From positions 97,693 to 161,692 of the forward strand of contig JAJRUM010000050.1 of assembly GCA_024277815.1 (NCBI GenBank): a DNA stretch of 64,000 nt, in the 5' to 3' direction. The notes under the pieces were generated by a model. It searched no databases. It was not told the DNA's origin and worked only from the letters and a program-made list of their open reading frames with translations. Every line of letters starts with the position of its first letter. The stretch's first letter is position 1. Below, piece after piece: positions 16,575-25,173 of this stretch. Made by a program: the position numbers and the translations under genes. This DNA comes from Gammaproteobacteria bacterium. Lineage in GTDB: Bacteria; Pseudomonadota; Gammaproteobacteria; Xanthomonadales; SZUA-36.

Positions 16575-18124
16575 ATATGACTGCGATAGTGATGTTCTTC
16601 CTGTTTGTCGGGATCACCCTGGTCATTACGGTTTGGGCATCCAGGCGCACCAAGACACGTTCTGACTTTTACGCAGCCGGCAAAAGTATTGGCGGCATGC
16701 AGAACGGCCTCGCGATTGCCGGCGATTTCATGTCTGCAGCAACTTTTCTGGGGGTGACCGCACTGGTATACAGCACCGGTATGGATGGCATGCTGTTCAT
16801 TATCGGCGGCACGCTGGGCTGGGCGGTTATCCTGCTGCTGGTTGCGGAACGGCTGCGTAACCTCGGCCAATACACCTTTTCTGATGTAGTGGCCTTCCGC
16901 CTTGAGCGCAAGCCGGTCAGAACCATGTCGGCCATTGGTTCGCTGGCCGTTGCAATCCCCTACCTGCTTGCACAAATGGTGGGCGCCGGTGCTTTAATCC
17001 AGATCCTCTTTGGTTTGCCGTATGAGGTTGCTGTTGTGCTGGTGGGCGTGCTGATGACGCTCTACGTCATGTTTGGCGGCATGCTTGCAACCACCTGGAT
17101 TCAAACCATCAAGGCCGTGCTACTACTGGTAGGCGGAACAATTATCGGCTTCAGCGTCATGTCCATGATGCACTTTGATTTTGCCGAGTTAATAACCGCC
17201 GCGGTGGCCGAGCATCCAAAAGGTGCAGCGATTATGGCCCCGGGTGTGATGTTTACAGATACCATCACGATCATTTCAATCGGGTTGGCGTTTGTGTTCG
17301 GTACCGCTGGCTTACCGCATGTCCTGATGCGCTTTTTCACCGTTCCGGATGCCATTCAGGCACGGCGTTCAGTGGCTTACGCTATTGGCTTCATCGGCTA
17401 TTTCCAAAGCCTGATATTCATCATTGGCCTTGGAGCAGTGGTTTACGTCACCAATAATCCCGAATTCCTGACGGCGGACGGCGGCTTGATCGGCGGCAGC
17501 AACATGTCGGCTGTGCACCTTTCCAAAGTTATTGGTGGCGACCTGTTTCTCGGCTTTATATCCGCCGTGGCCTTTGCCACCATCCTGGCGGTTGTTTCCG
17601 GCCTGACCCTGTCTGCTGCCGCTGCAGTTTCACATGATCTGTACGCCAATGTGATCTGCAATGGAGACAGTGACCGGGATACAGAATTGAAGATATCCAG
17701 GATAACGACGTTGGTGATTGGCTTGAGCACCATGGGCCTCGCCATCCTGCTGGAAGGTGAAAATGTTGCAGTGCTGGCACTGATCGCGCTGGCCATTGCC
17801 GCCAGCGTGAATTTTCCGGTGATGTTTCTATCCATGTACTGGTCAAAATTTACCACCCGTGGCGCATTGGCCGGCGGCTATGCAGGTCTGGCCACTTCAC
17901 TGATCCTGGTCATGCTGGGCCCCACCGTATGGGTCACACTATTTGGTTTTGATACACCGATATTCCCTTACCGTTACCCGACGTTATTTGCAATGCTGGC
18001 AAACCTGGTTTTTGCTTGGGGGTTTTCGGTAAGCGACAAGAGTGCAAGGGCTTCCGCAGAACTGGAGTCCTTTGACAAACAGTGGATACAGTCCGAAATC
18101 GGACCCGTTGAGGAACAATCATGA
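16571..18124 (+). CDS. actP: Cation:acetate/monocarboxylate symporter ActP-like
   Basis: A 517-residue sodium:solute symporter with about 13 membrane segments. Landmarks include DFYAAGKSIGGMQNGLAIAGDFMSAATFLG, GLPHVLMRFFTVPDAIQARRSVAYA and AVVSGLTLSAAAAVSHDLYANV, all typical of ActP. The best-known substrate is acetate, but members also carry glycolate, pyruvate and phenylacetate-type acids. The adjacent, 4-base-overlapping paaK gene makes an aromatic carboxylate a reasonable substrate here, by inference. Confidence 0.87.
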   Translation: MNMTAIVMFFLFVGITLVITVWASRRTKTRSDFYAAGKSIGGMQNGLAIAGDFMSAATFLGVTALVYSTGMDGMLFIIGGTLGWAVILLLVAERLRNLGQYTFSDVVAFRLERKPVRTMSAIGSLAVAIPYLLAQMVGAGALIQILFGLPYEVAVVLVGVLMTLYVMFGGMLATTWIQTIKAVLLLVGGTIIGFSVMSMMHFDFAELITAAVAEHPKGAAIMAPGVMFTDTITIISIGLAFVFGTAGLPHVLMRFFTVPDAIQARRSVAYAIGFIGYFQSLIFIIGLGAVVYVTNNPEFLTADGGLIGGSNMSAVHLSKVIGGDLFLGFISAVAFATILAVVSGLTLSAAAAVSHDLYANVICNGDSDRDTELKISRITTLVIGLSTMGLAILLEGENVAVLALIALAIAASVNFPVMFLSMYWSKFTTRGALAGGYAGLATSLILVMLGPTVWVTLFGFDTPIFPYRYPTLFAMLANLVFAWGFSVSDKSARASAELESFDKQWIQSEIGPVEEQS

Positions 18125-19428
18125 GCACTATCAATCACGAAGAACTCGAACCTATTGAGAAGGCCAGTCGCGACGAACTGCAGGCTTTGCAACTGCAGCG
18201 TATGCAGTGGAGCCTGCAACATGCCTATGACAATGTTGCCCACTACCGCAAAATTTTCGATGCGGCGGGCGTACACCCCTCTGACCTTAAATGCCTCGCT
18301 GACCTGGGTAAATTTCCACTCACCGCCAAGCAGGATTTACGCGAAAACTACCCTTTCAACCTGTTTGCGGTGCCGATGGATGAGGTTGTCAGAATTCACG
18401 CTTCGAGCGGCACCACCGGCAAGCCTACGGTGGTTGGGTACACGCAGAATGACATCGACATGTGGGCGGATGTCTGTGCCCGCGCCATTCGTGCCGCCGG
18501 TGGCAGCAAGCGTGACAAAGTCCACGTTGCCTATGGTTACGGCATGTTCACCGGCGGCCTCGGCGCACATTATGGTGCCGAACGCCTCGGCGCAACCGTC
18601 ATCCCGATGTCAGGCGGCCAGACCGAGAAACAGGTGCAACTGATTGAAGACTTCAAACCGGATATCATCATGGCCACACCGTCCTATGTGCTCAATCTTG
18701 CCGATGAGTTTGAGCGCCAGGGGCTTGACCCGGCAGCATCTTCGCTGCGGGTCGGCATGTTCGGTGCAGAACCCTGGACGGACGCCATGCGCAAGGAGAT
18801 TGAAGCCCGCTGCGGCATGGATGCCATCGATATTTACGGTTTGTCAGAAGTTATCGGTCCAGGCGTTGCCAGTGAATGCCTTGAAACCAAAGACGGCCCA
18901 ACCATCTGGGAGGATCATTTTTATCCGGAAATTGTCGACACAGTGACGGGTGAAGTGCTACCGGACGGCGAATACGGTGAACTGGTTTTTACTTCCCTGA
19001 CCAAGGAAGCCCTGCCTATTATTCGCTACCGGACGCGTGACCTGACACGCCTGTTGCCGGGAACCGCCCGTACCATGCGGCGCATGGATAAAATCACCGG
19101 CCGCAGCGATGACATGATGATTATACGCGGCGTTAACGTGTTCCCGACCCAGATTGAAGAAGAGATACTTAAACTCAAGGAGTGCTCACCGCATTACCAG
19201 ATTGAGCTGTATACTGAAAAGCAGATGGACAAACTGCGGGTGCTGGTCGAGCTGGCACCAAAGTATGACCAACTATCCGCTGAGGAAAAAGCGGCCGTTG
19301 CGAGCAAGCTACAACATAACATCAAGTCATATATTGGTGTCAGCTCCAGCATCGAATTGCGCCAGGAAGGTGGTGTTGCCCGCTCTGAGGGCAAGGCCGT
19401 GCGTATCGTTGATATGCGTTCCCGCTGA
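18121..19428 (+). CDS. paaK: Phenylacetate-CoA ligase
   Basis: A 435-residue adenylate-forming ligase of the PaaK family. It has the ATP loop HASSGTTGKPTVVGYT (about residues 94-109), the YGLSEVIGPGVASEC motif and the C-terminal GRSDDMMIIRGVNVFPTQIEE. PaaK activates phenylacetate (or hydroxyphenylacetate) to its CoA thioester using ATP. It is coupled to actP by an ATGA overlap. With the upstream aralkylamine dehydrogenase this outlines phenylethylamine to phenylacetaldehyde to phenylacetate to phenylacetyl-CoA, but an aldehyde dehydrogenase and the paaABCDE oxygenase are not in the window. Confidence 0.92.
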   Translation: MSTINHEELEPIEKASRDELQALQLQRMQWSLQHAYDNVAHYRKIFDAAGVHPSDLKCLADLGKFPLTAKQDLRENYPFNLFAVPMDEVVRIHASSGTTGKPTVVGYTQNDIDMWADVCARAIRAAGGSKRDKVHVAYGYGMFTGGLGAHYGAERLGATVIPMSGGQTEKQVQLIEDFKPDIIMATPSYVLNLADEFERQGLDPAASSLRVGMFGAEPWTDAMRKEIEARCGMDAIDIYGLSEVIGPGVASECLETKDGPTIWEDHFYPEIVDTVTGEVLPDGEYGELVFTSLTKEALPIIRYRTRDLTRLLPGTARTMRRMDKITGRSDDMMIIRGVNVFPTQIEEEILKLKECSPHYQIELYTEKQMDKLRVLVELAPKYDQLSAEEKAAVASKLQHNIKSYIGVSSSIELRQEGGVARSEGKAVRIVDMRSR

Positions 19429-19551
19429 TAAACTGTGTTGAATAATATAGATGGGCAATAACGTCCACCTCTGGTCACGTTTTACGTGGGCTGATTTTGG
19501 AACTTCACTCTGGCATTATTAACTGTTGCCAAATAGAAACATGGAATTTGT

Positions 19552-20508
19552 ATGACAAAGAAATTTGCTTCCCAGGCTGACCTGGACGAAAAACAGGTCT
19601 CTTTCACCCGACTCGCAGATGGCCTCTATGCCTATACTGCTGAGGGTGACCCCAATACCGGTATTGTTATTGGTGACGACTCGGTGATGGTCATTGATGC
19701 TCAGGCGACTCCCATTATGGCGCAGGACGTGATCGCAAAAATACGTACCGTTACAGATAAACCCATCAAGTATGTCGTCATGAGCCACTACCATGCTGTG
19801 CGTGTACTCGGCACGTCAGGTTATGAGCCGGATGAAATCATTTCCAGCCAGGACACCTACGACCTAATCGTTGAGCGCGGCGAGCAGGATTTCAAATCAG
19901 AACTGGAGCGTTTTCCCCGGCTTTTCAGCGGCGTTGAGTCTGTACCTGGCCTGACCTGGCCAACAATGACTTTCGAAGGCGAGATGTCCATCTGGATGGG
20001 CAAACGCGAGGTAAGGTTGATGCAACTCGGACGCGGACACACCAAGGGTGACACGGTTGCCTGGCTTCCTAAGGAAAAAGTTCTCTTCAGTGGCGACCTG
20101 GTGGAATATGGTGCAACACCCTATACCGGTGATGCCTACCTGAACGACTGGCCGCAGACGCTGGCGCGCGTGGCCGCACTGAACCCGGTCGCACTAGTGC
20201 CAGGGCGCGGTGATGCACTCACCACGCCGGAAGCATGCAATGAAGCAATAGAAGGTACCAGGGCATTTCTGAAAGGCATGTTCGAGTCCGTAAAGCAGGG
20301 GCGAGAGGAAGGGAAAAATCTCAACGAGATATATGCACAAACCTACGCACGCCTGAAGCCTGACTTTGGCCACTGGGTAATTTTCGACCACTGCCTGCCC
20401 TTTGACATCAGCCGCGCCTTCGATGAGGCCGGCGGTATTACTGACCCCCGTATCTGGACAGCAGAGAGGGACGCTGATATGTGGCGCGATCTCGAAACCG
20501 GAAAGTAA
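19552..20508 (+). CDS. MBL-fold metallo-hydrolase with a modified metal motif
   Basis: A 318-residue metallo-beta-lactamase-fold protein. The usual HxHxDH zinc motif is replaced by H79-Y-H81-A-V-R84, so the Asp and third His are missing. The later GRGHTKGDTVAW and LFSGDLVEYG elements are retained. A mononuclear or altered metal site is therefore likely. The gene is the first of a close trio with a flavin hydroxylase (9 bases downstream) and a DUF2783 protein. Such trios occur in aromatic-acid loci of proteobacteria; the substrate, perhaps a ring-derived ester or lactone, is unknown. A small inverted repeat, CACGT-TTT-ACGTG, lies upstream at 19476-19488. Confidence 0.8.
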   Translation: MTKKFASQADLDEKQVSFTRLADGLYAYTAEGDPNTGIVIGDDSVMVIDAQATPIMAQDVIAKIRTVTDKPIKYVVMSHYHAVRVLGTSGYEPDEIISSQDTYDLIVERGEQDFKSELERFPRLFSGVESVPGLTWPTMTFEGEMSIWMGKREVRLMQLGRGHTKGDTVAWLPKEKVLFSGDLVEYGATPYTGDAYLNDWPQTLARVAALNPVALVPGRGDALTTPEACNEAIEGTRAFLKGMFESVKQGREEGKNLNEIYAQTYARLKPDFGHWVIFDHCLPFDISRAFDEAGGITDPRIWTAERDADMWRDLETGK

Positions 20509-20517
20509 GGAAAAAAC

Positions 20518-22170
20518 ATGCGCGGCGTACGTCAAATATATCCGTTTACAAGACCACCGGAACTGGACACTGACAAACGGACCCGGGTGCCGGTGATCAT
20601 CGTTGGTGCAGGCCCCATCGGCATGGCCATGGGCCTGGATCTTGACCTGCAGGGTATTCCCAACATCATTCTTGACGATGACAACAAAGTCAGTATCGGC
20701 TCACGCGCTATCTGCTGGGCCAAGCGCGCACTGGAAGTGGTCGACAGGCTTGGCTGTGGCGAACGCATGCTGGACAAAGGTGTTACCTGGAACCTTGGCA
20801 AAGTATTTTTTGGAGACAGGAAAGACCCGGTCTATGGTTTCAACATGCTGGAGGAGGAGGAGCAACAATTCCCCGGCTTTATTAACTTGCAGCAATACTA
20901 TGCAGAAGAGTACCTGATTGATGAGATTGACAAGCGGGAACTGACATCGATCCGCTGGGAGAACGAGGTCACCGCAGTCAGCCAGGGCGATGAGGGGGCG
21001 ACCCTCAGCGTCAGTACGCCCGAGGGAAAATACCAGATTGACTGTGACTATGTGGTTGCCGCCGATGGAGCACGCAGCCCGTTACGCAAGATGCTCGGCT
21101 TTGATTTTGGCGGCGAAACTTTCCAGGATCACTTCCTGATCGCAGATATCAAGATGAAAGCTGAGTTTCCGGCTGAGCGTTGGTTCTGGTTTGACCCACC
21201 ATTCAACCGGGGCCAGTCTGCCCTGCTGCACAAGCAGCCCGATGATGTCTGGCGACTCGATTTCCAGTTGGGCTGGGACATTGACCGGGAGGAAGAGCTG
21301 AAATCCGAGAAGGTTTCTGAGCGAATCCACGCCATGCTGGGGGATGATTTCGAATTTGACTTTGAATGGGTCAGTATCTACACCTTCCAATGCCGGCGCA
21401 TGGACCGGTTTGTCCATGACCGCATCATCTTCACCGGCGACGCAGCCCACCTCGTTTCACCTTTTGGTGCGCGTGGCGCCAACAGCGGCCTGCAGGATGT
21501 TGATAACCTGGGCTGGAAGCTTGCTCTCATTCTGCAGGGCAAGGCACCCGCCAGGCTGCTTGAATCGTACAATGACGAACGGATCGCGGCAGCAAAAGAG
21601 AATATTCTGAACTCGACCCGCGCCACCGACTTTATTACGCCCAAGAGCGAAGTCAGCAGGATTTTCCGTGATGCCACGCTGGAGCTTGCCGATGAGTTTG
21701 AGTTTGCCCGCCGTTTCGTCAACAGCGGCCGCCTGTCCATTCCCACAATTCTGGATGATTCAACCCTGAATACTGAGGACCATGACAGCTTTGACAGCAA
21801 ACTGGTACCCGGCTCACCTGCGATTGATGCCCCCGTCAAGATCAACGGCAAAGAGAGCTGGTTCCTGAAGTCGATTGGCAACAACTTCACCGGTGTCTAC
21901 TTCGCCAGGCAAGGTGCGAATGCCCCCGAGGGTGCTGCGCAGCTCGAACACGACGATATCCCGGTCAATACACTGGTGGTTTCTGATATGGATGTGGCCG
22001 GCAGCGGTTTGTTGCTTGACCACAAGGGCCTGCTGAAGCAGCGACTGGATGGACAACCCGGAACTTACTACCTTTTCCGGCCAGACCAGCATGTAGTTGC
22101 CAGGTGGCGGGAGTTTGATTCGCAAGCAGTCCGGGATGCAGTCGCCCGCGCTACGATGCAAGCACACTAA
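20518..22170 (+). CDS. FAD-dependent aromatic hydroxylase, MhpA/MobA-like
   Basis: A 550-residue class A flavoprotein monooxygenase. It has the Rossmann GxGxxG (VIIVGAGPIGMAMG, near residue 30), the DG motif YVVAADGARSPLRKMLG and the GD motif RIIFTGDAAHLVSPFGARGANSGLQD. A C-terminal thioredoxin-like domain follows, as in MhpA/phenol hydroxylases. The reaction should be NAD(P)H- and O2-dependent hydroxylation of a phenolic ring. The neighbouring DUF2783 gene suggests a two-component enzyme like the 3-hydroxyphenylacetate 6-hydroxylase MhaA with its small coupling protein MhaB; this is inference. It is not a convincing QhpG. Confidence 0.82.
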   Translation: MRGVRQIYPFTRPPELDTDKRTRVPVIIVGAGPIGMAMGLDLDLQGIPNIILDDDNKVSIGSRAICWAKRALEVVDRLGCGERMLDKGVTWNLGKVFFGDRKDPVYGFNMLEEEEQQFPGFINLQQYYAEEYLIDEIDKRELTSIRWENEVTAVSQGDEGATLSVSTPEGKYQIDCDYVVAADGARSPLRKMLGFDFGGETFQDHFLIADIKMKAEFPAERWFWFDPPFNRGQSALLHKQPDDVWRLDFQLGWDIDREEELKSEKVSERIHAMLGDDFEFDFEWVSIYTFQCRRMDRFVHDRIIFTGDAAHLVSPFGARGANSGLQDVDNLGWKLALILQGKAPARLLESYNDERIAAAKENILNSTRATDFITPKSEVSRIFRDATLELADEFEFARRFVNSGRLSIPTILDDSTLNTEDHDSFDSKLVPGSPAIDAPVKINGKESWFLKSIGNNFTGVYFARQGANAPEGAAQLEHDDIPVNTLVVSDMDVAGSGLLLDHKGLLKQRLDGQPGTYYLFRPDQHVVARWREFDSQAVRDAVARATMQAH

Positions 22171-22191
22171 AACAAGCAGGTTAAGATCGGC

Positions 22192-22398
22192 ATGAGCCAA
22201 AATACCCTAAGCAATCCACGAATTGATGACCCCGATGACTTCTATGCAAGCCTCATCGCTCTCCACAATGGCCTGACCACTGAACAAAGCCAGAGCCTCA
22301 ACAGTAAATTGATCCTGTTGATGGCCAATCATATTGGTGACCGGGCAGTGCTCGATGAGATGCTTAGCGCTGTAGAGACAGATAGCCCGCAAGGCTGA
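22192..22398 (+). CDS. DUF2783 small protein
   Basis: A 68-residue acidic protein with the DUF2783 pattern DDPDDFYASLIALHNGL followed by Q-S-x-x-L-N-S-K-L-I-L-L-M-A-N-H-I-G-D. It is predicted to be all helical. It follows the flavin hydroxylase by 21 bases and has a ribosome site (AAGCAGG) before its ATG. Members commonly sit beside MhpA-like hydroxylases, which suggests a coupling or chaperone role; no activity is established that I can confirm. Confidence 0.75.
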   Translation: MSQNTLSNPRIDDPDDFYASLIALHNGLTTEQSQSLNSKLILLMANHIGDRAVLDEMLSAVETDSPQG

Positions 22399-22417
22399 TG
22401 GCAGCAGAGCTTAACAT

Positions 22418-23353
22418 TTGAAGGGTTTGCTCCGATCTGCTCTGAACGGTGATGTCACGGCTGTCGCCAGGCTGCTGACACGTGTGGAAGCACCGGGTGA
22501 TGGCGCCAGAGAGGTCCACGAAGCCGCATTCCCACATACTGGCAAGGCGCAGCTGGTTGGCATCACCGGCCCGGCGGGTGCCGGCAAGTCAACACTGATC
22601 AGCAAATTAGCTGCCAGCCTGGCCAGCGATGAGCAACGGGTGGCCATCATCGCCTGCGATCCATCCAGCCCAAACAGCGGTGGCGCCCTGCTCGGCGACC
22701 GCATTCGTATGCATGAACTGGTTGCTAACCAACAGATATTTGTACGCAGTATTGCCACCCGGGACAGCACTGGAGGTCTACCGCTGGCCGCTTTCCGGGC
22801 AGCAGACATTTTTGATGCCTGCGGCTTCGGTACCGTCATTATTGAAACCGTCGGCACCGGCCAGAACCAGGTTGACATCATGCAGGCTGCACATACAGTC
22901 GTCGCGGTATCCGCACCCGGTTTGGGTGATGATATCCAGGCGATGAAATCGGGCTTGCTGGAAATAGCCGATATCCACGCGGTCACCAAAAGCGATTTCT
23001 CAGGGGCCTCCAGAACGCTGCTGGAGATTCAAAACGCCGTACACATGCGGCACCGGACCACTGAAGCCCCCCCAGCCTGGACCCCCCCGGTTATAGCGAT
23101 CAACGGCCTCAGCGGGGATGGGGTAACTGATTTGCAGCAGGCCATGCATTCTCACTACGGCCACCTCACGGAGAGTGGCGAAATGCAGATTCGTTGCCAG
23201 CGCATGTTCAGGGAACGTATCTACCGGGAGGCCACCCGTCTGCTCACCCAAACCTTCGAAACCACGCCCGACAAGCAAATGGCAGACAAACTGCAACAGG
23301 TTATGCAGCGAAAAATGACACCCGCGCAGGCAGCGAGGGCAATCCTCAGCTGA
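22418..23353 (+). CDS. meaB: MeaB/ArgK-family GTPase (methylmalonyl-CoA mutase chaperone)
   Basis: A 311-residue G3E-type P-loop GTPase. The Walker A motif GPAGAGKST lies near residues 50-58, then ACDPSSPNSGGALLGDRIRM, the Walker B/switch region IIETVGTGQNQVDI and the base-recognition VTKSD. MeaB protects and loads B12-dependent acyl-CoA mutases. No mutase gene is present in the window. A stop codon lies in frame 6 bases before the TTG at 22418, and no ATG precedes the conserved region, so a TTG start (22418 or 22427) is implied. It may be translated from the tail of the aromatic operon 19 bases after DUF2783. Confidence 0.85.
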   Translation: MKGLLRSALNGDVTAVARLLTRVEAPGDGAREVHEAAFPHTGKAQLVGITGPAGAGKSTLISKLAASLASDEQRVAIIACDPSSPNSGGALLGDRIRMHELVANQQIFVRSIATRDSTGGLPLAAFRAADIFDACGFGTVIIETVGTGQNQVDIMQAAHTVVAVSAPGLGDDIQAMKSGLLEIADIHAVTKSDFSGASRTLLEIQNAVHMRHRTTEAPPAWTPPVIAINGLSGDGVTDLQQAMHSHYGHLTESGEMQIRCQRMFRERIYREATRLLTQTFETTPDKQMADKLQQVMQRKMTPAQAARAILS

Positions 23354-23413
23354 ACCGGACTGCAAGCAACCACTTGCAGACAAAACACTTTATTGCCGCA
23401 CAGCTGGCGTAAA

Positions 23414-25165
23414 ATGGCTGGCATGGCTATGGGACCGCTAAAGGAAAATTTCCAGAAACTACTGGATGACGCCCGCCTGCAATTGGCGCACCCCGATGCA
23501 TTGCTGCACCTCGCTGTCGTAGGACTGCTGACCGGCCTGGCTGCGGGCGGCATAATTGTACTCTTCAGGCTGGCCGTTGAGGGTGTACAGGGGATGATGC
23601 TGCCCGGCGGTGCACCCGAAAACTATGAGGCCCTGAGCGGTTGGTGGCGGCTGCTACTGCCACTGGCAGGTGGTGTTCTGATTGGCTGGATATTCCGCTG
23701 GAACAAAGGTGACGACAATGTACTCGGGGTCACCAAGGTGCTCGAGCGCATGGCTTATCACCAGGGGCGCATGAGCTGGCGCAGCGTGATGCTCCAGTTC
23801 GCCGGGGCAGCAACAGCTATTATCGCTGGCCACTCCGTCGGACGTGAAGGGCCACATGTTTATCTTGGTGCCGCCAGTGGCAGCCTGCTGGGTCAACACC
23901 TGAAACTACCCCACAATGCCATACGTACACTGGTCGCCTGTGGATCTGCCGCAGGTATAGCAGCCTCTTTTAATACCCCGCTGGCAGGTGTGATATTCAG
24001 TCTTGAAGTCATCATGCTTGAATACACCGTTGCCAGTTTCATTCCGGTTATTCTTGCCGCAGTCAGTGCCACCATGCTGTCAAACGCAGTATTTGGATCA
24101 GAGCCCGCATTCCGTGCTGTATTCGAAACGATGTCATTGGCAGAAATGCCGCTGGTACTGCTGCTCGGGCTGGCAGCAGGTACACTTTCGGCCTTGTTTA
24201 ACCACCTGGTGGAGAATATTGCGCAACAGTCACAGCGCCAGCCTTTCTGGTTACGCACCGCTCTGGCCGGACTGTTGCTGGGAATATTTGGTGTGTTGGT
24301 GCCACAGGTTATGGGTATTGGTTACGATACCGTAAATGCTGCCCTTAACGGGTCGCTGGCTTTCTCACTGTTGCTCATAATACTGACCGCCAAACTGCTC
24401 GCCACATCTACTGCCATTGGCCTGGGCATACCGGGCGGGATGATCGGCCCGGCCCTGTTCATGGGGGCCATGCTCGGAGGGTTGGTGGCAATGCTTGGTG
24501 ACTACCTTCCATTTGGTGCCGTGGTATCAAGCCCCGCTTTCTATGTACTCATCGGCATGGGTGCGATGATGGGTGCGAGCCTGCAGGCACCACTGGCTGC
24601 ATTGGCTGCCATGATGGAGCTGAGCTATCACCCCGACATTATCATGCCCGGTATGCTGGCCATCGTGGTCGCCGGACTGGTGAGCAAGCGGGGCTTCAAC
24701 AAAGACTCCCTGTTCATCGCCATGCTGCGCGCCAATGGCATGGATTACGACACCAACCCCGTGCTGCAGGCCATGCGGCGGGTTGGTGTGGCCAGCAAAA
24801 TGCGCCGCAACTTTGCCCGCACGCGCGGAAACCTGTCACGGGCAGAGGCGATATTGCTGTTAAAGGATGAGCCCGGCTGGTTGGTAATTGAGAATGAGCA
24901 GGCTGCCCGCTACCTGATGCCAGCGGTTGACCTGGCCCGCTACATGGAAGAAAGCGACACGGATGAGATTGAACTGGAACAGATTCCGGCGCAACGCTAT
25001 CAACTCACCGCCATCCACCTGCAGGCCACCTTGCAGGAGGCCATGGACAAGCTGGAGCAAAGTGGTGCGGAGGCCATCTATGTAGAACAGCCAACATCAC
25101 CCGGCGCCAGTCGTATCAGGGGCATCCTGACACGTGGCCATATTGAATCAGCCTATCGGCTGTAG
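23414..25165 (+). CDS. ClC-family chloride channel/antiporter with C-terminal CBS region
   Basis: A 583-residue membrane protein with the ClC selectivity motifs: GREGPHVYLGA (the gating-glutamate element of H+-coupled antiporters), GSAAGIAASFNTPLAG and GLGIPGGMIGPALFMGA. The last ~140 residues form a cytoplasmic CBS-like regulatory region, ending RGILTRGHIESAY. It would move chloride across the inner membrane, perhaps aiding acid or osmotic balance. Three in-frame ATGs (23414, 23423, 23429) are possible starts; none has a strong ribosome site. Its end faces the aminotransferase gene with 8 bases between stops. Confidence 0.88.
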   Translation: MAGMAMGPLKENFQKLLDDARLQLAHPDALLHLAVVGLLTGLAAGGIIVLFRLAVEGVQGMMLPGGAPENYEALSGWWRLLLPLAGGVLIGWIFRWNKGDDNVLGVTKVLERMAYHQGRMSWRSVMLQFAGAATAIIAGHSVGREGPHVYLGAASGSLLGQHLKLPHNAIRTLVACGSAAGIAASFNTPLAGVIFSLEVIMLEYTVASFIPVILAAVSATMLSNAVFGSEPAFRAVFETMSLAEMPLVLLLGLAAGTLSALFNHLVENIAQQSQRQPFWLRTALAGLLLGIFGVLVPQVMGIGYDTVNAALNGSLAFSLLLIILTAKLLATSTAIGLGIPGGMIGPALFMGAMLGGLVAMLGDYLPFGAVVSSPAFYVLIGMGAMMGASLQAPLAALAAMMELSYHPDIIMPGMLAIVVAGLVSKRGFNKDSLFIAMLRANGMDYDTNPVLQAMRRVGVASKMRRNFARTRGNLSRAEAILLLKDEPGWLVIENEQAARYLMPAVDLARYMEESDTDEIELEQIPAQRYQLTAIHLQATLQEAMDKLEQSGAEAIYVEQPTSPGASRIRGILTRGHIESAYRL

Positions 25166-25173
25166 TCGCTGCC

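Noticed and set aside
19476..19488. CACGT-TTT-ACGTG inverted repeat upstream of the MBL gene
   Set aside because: Five-base arms are short enough to arise by chance; noted only in the gene entry, not called as an operator.
20518..22170. Possibility that the flavin monooxygenase is the missing QhpG
   Set aside because: It is an MhpA-like enzyme of 550 residues in a conserved trio with DUF2783, about 30 kb from qhp; QhpG is a different, smaller flavoprotein group encoded within qhp loci. It cannot be fully excluded without a genome search.
22398..22421. Short ATG frame just before meaB as an alternative meaB start
   Set aside because: It ends at a TGA after seven codons and is in a different frame from the GTPase.
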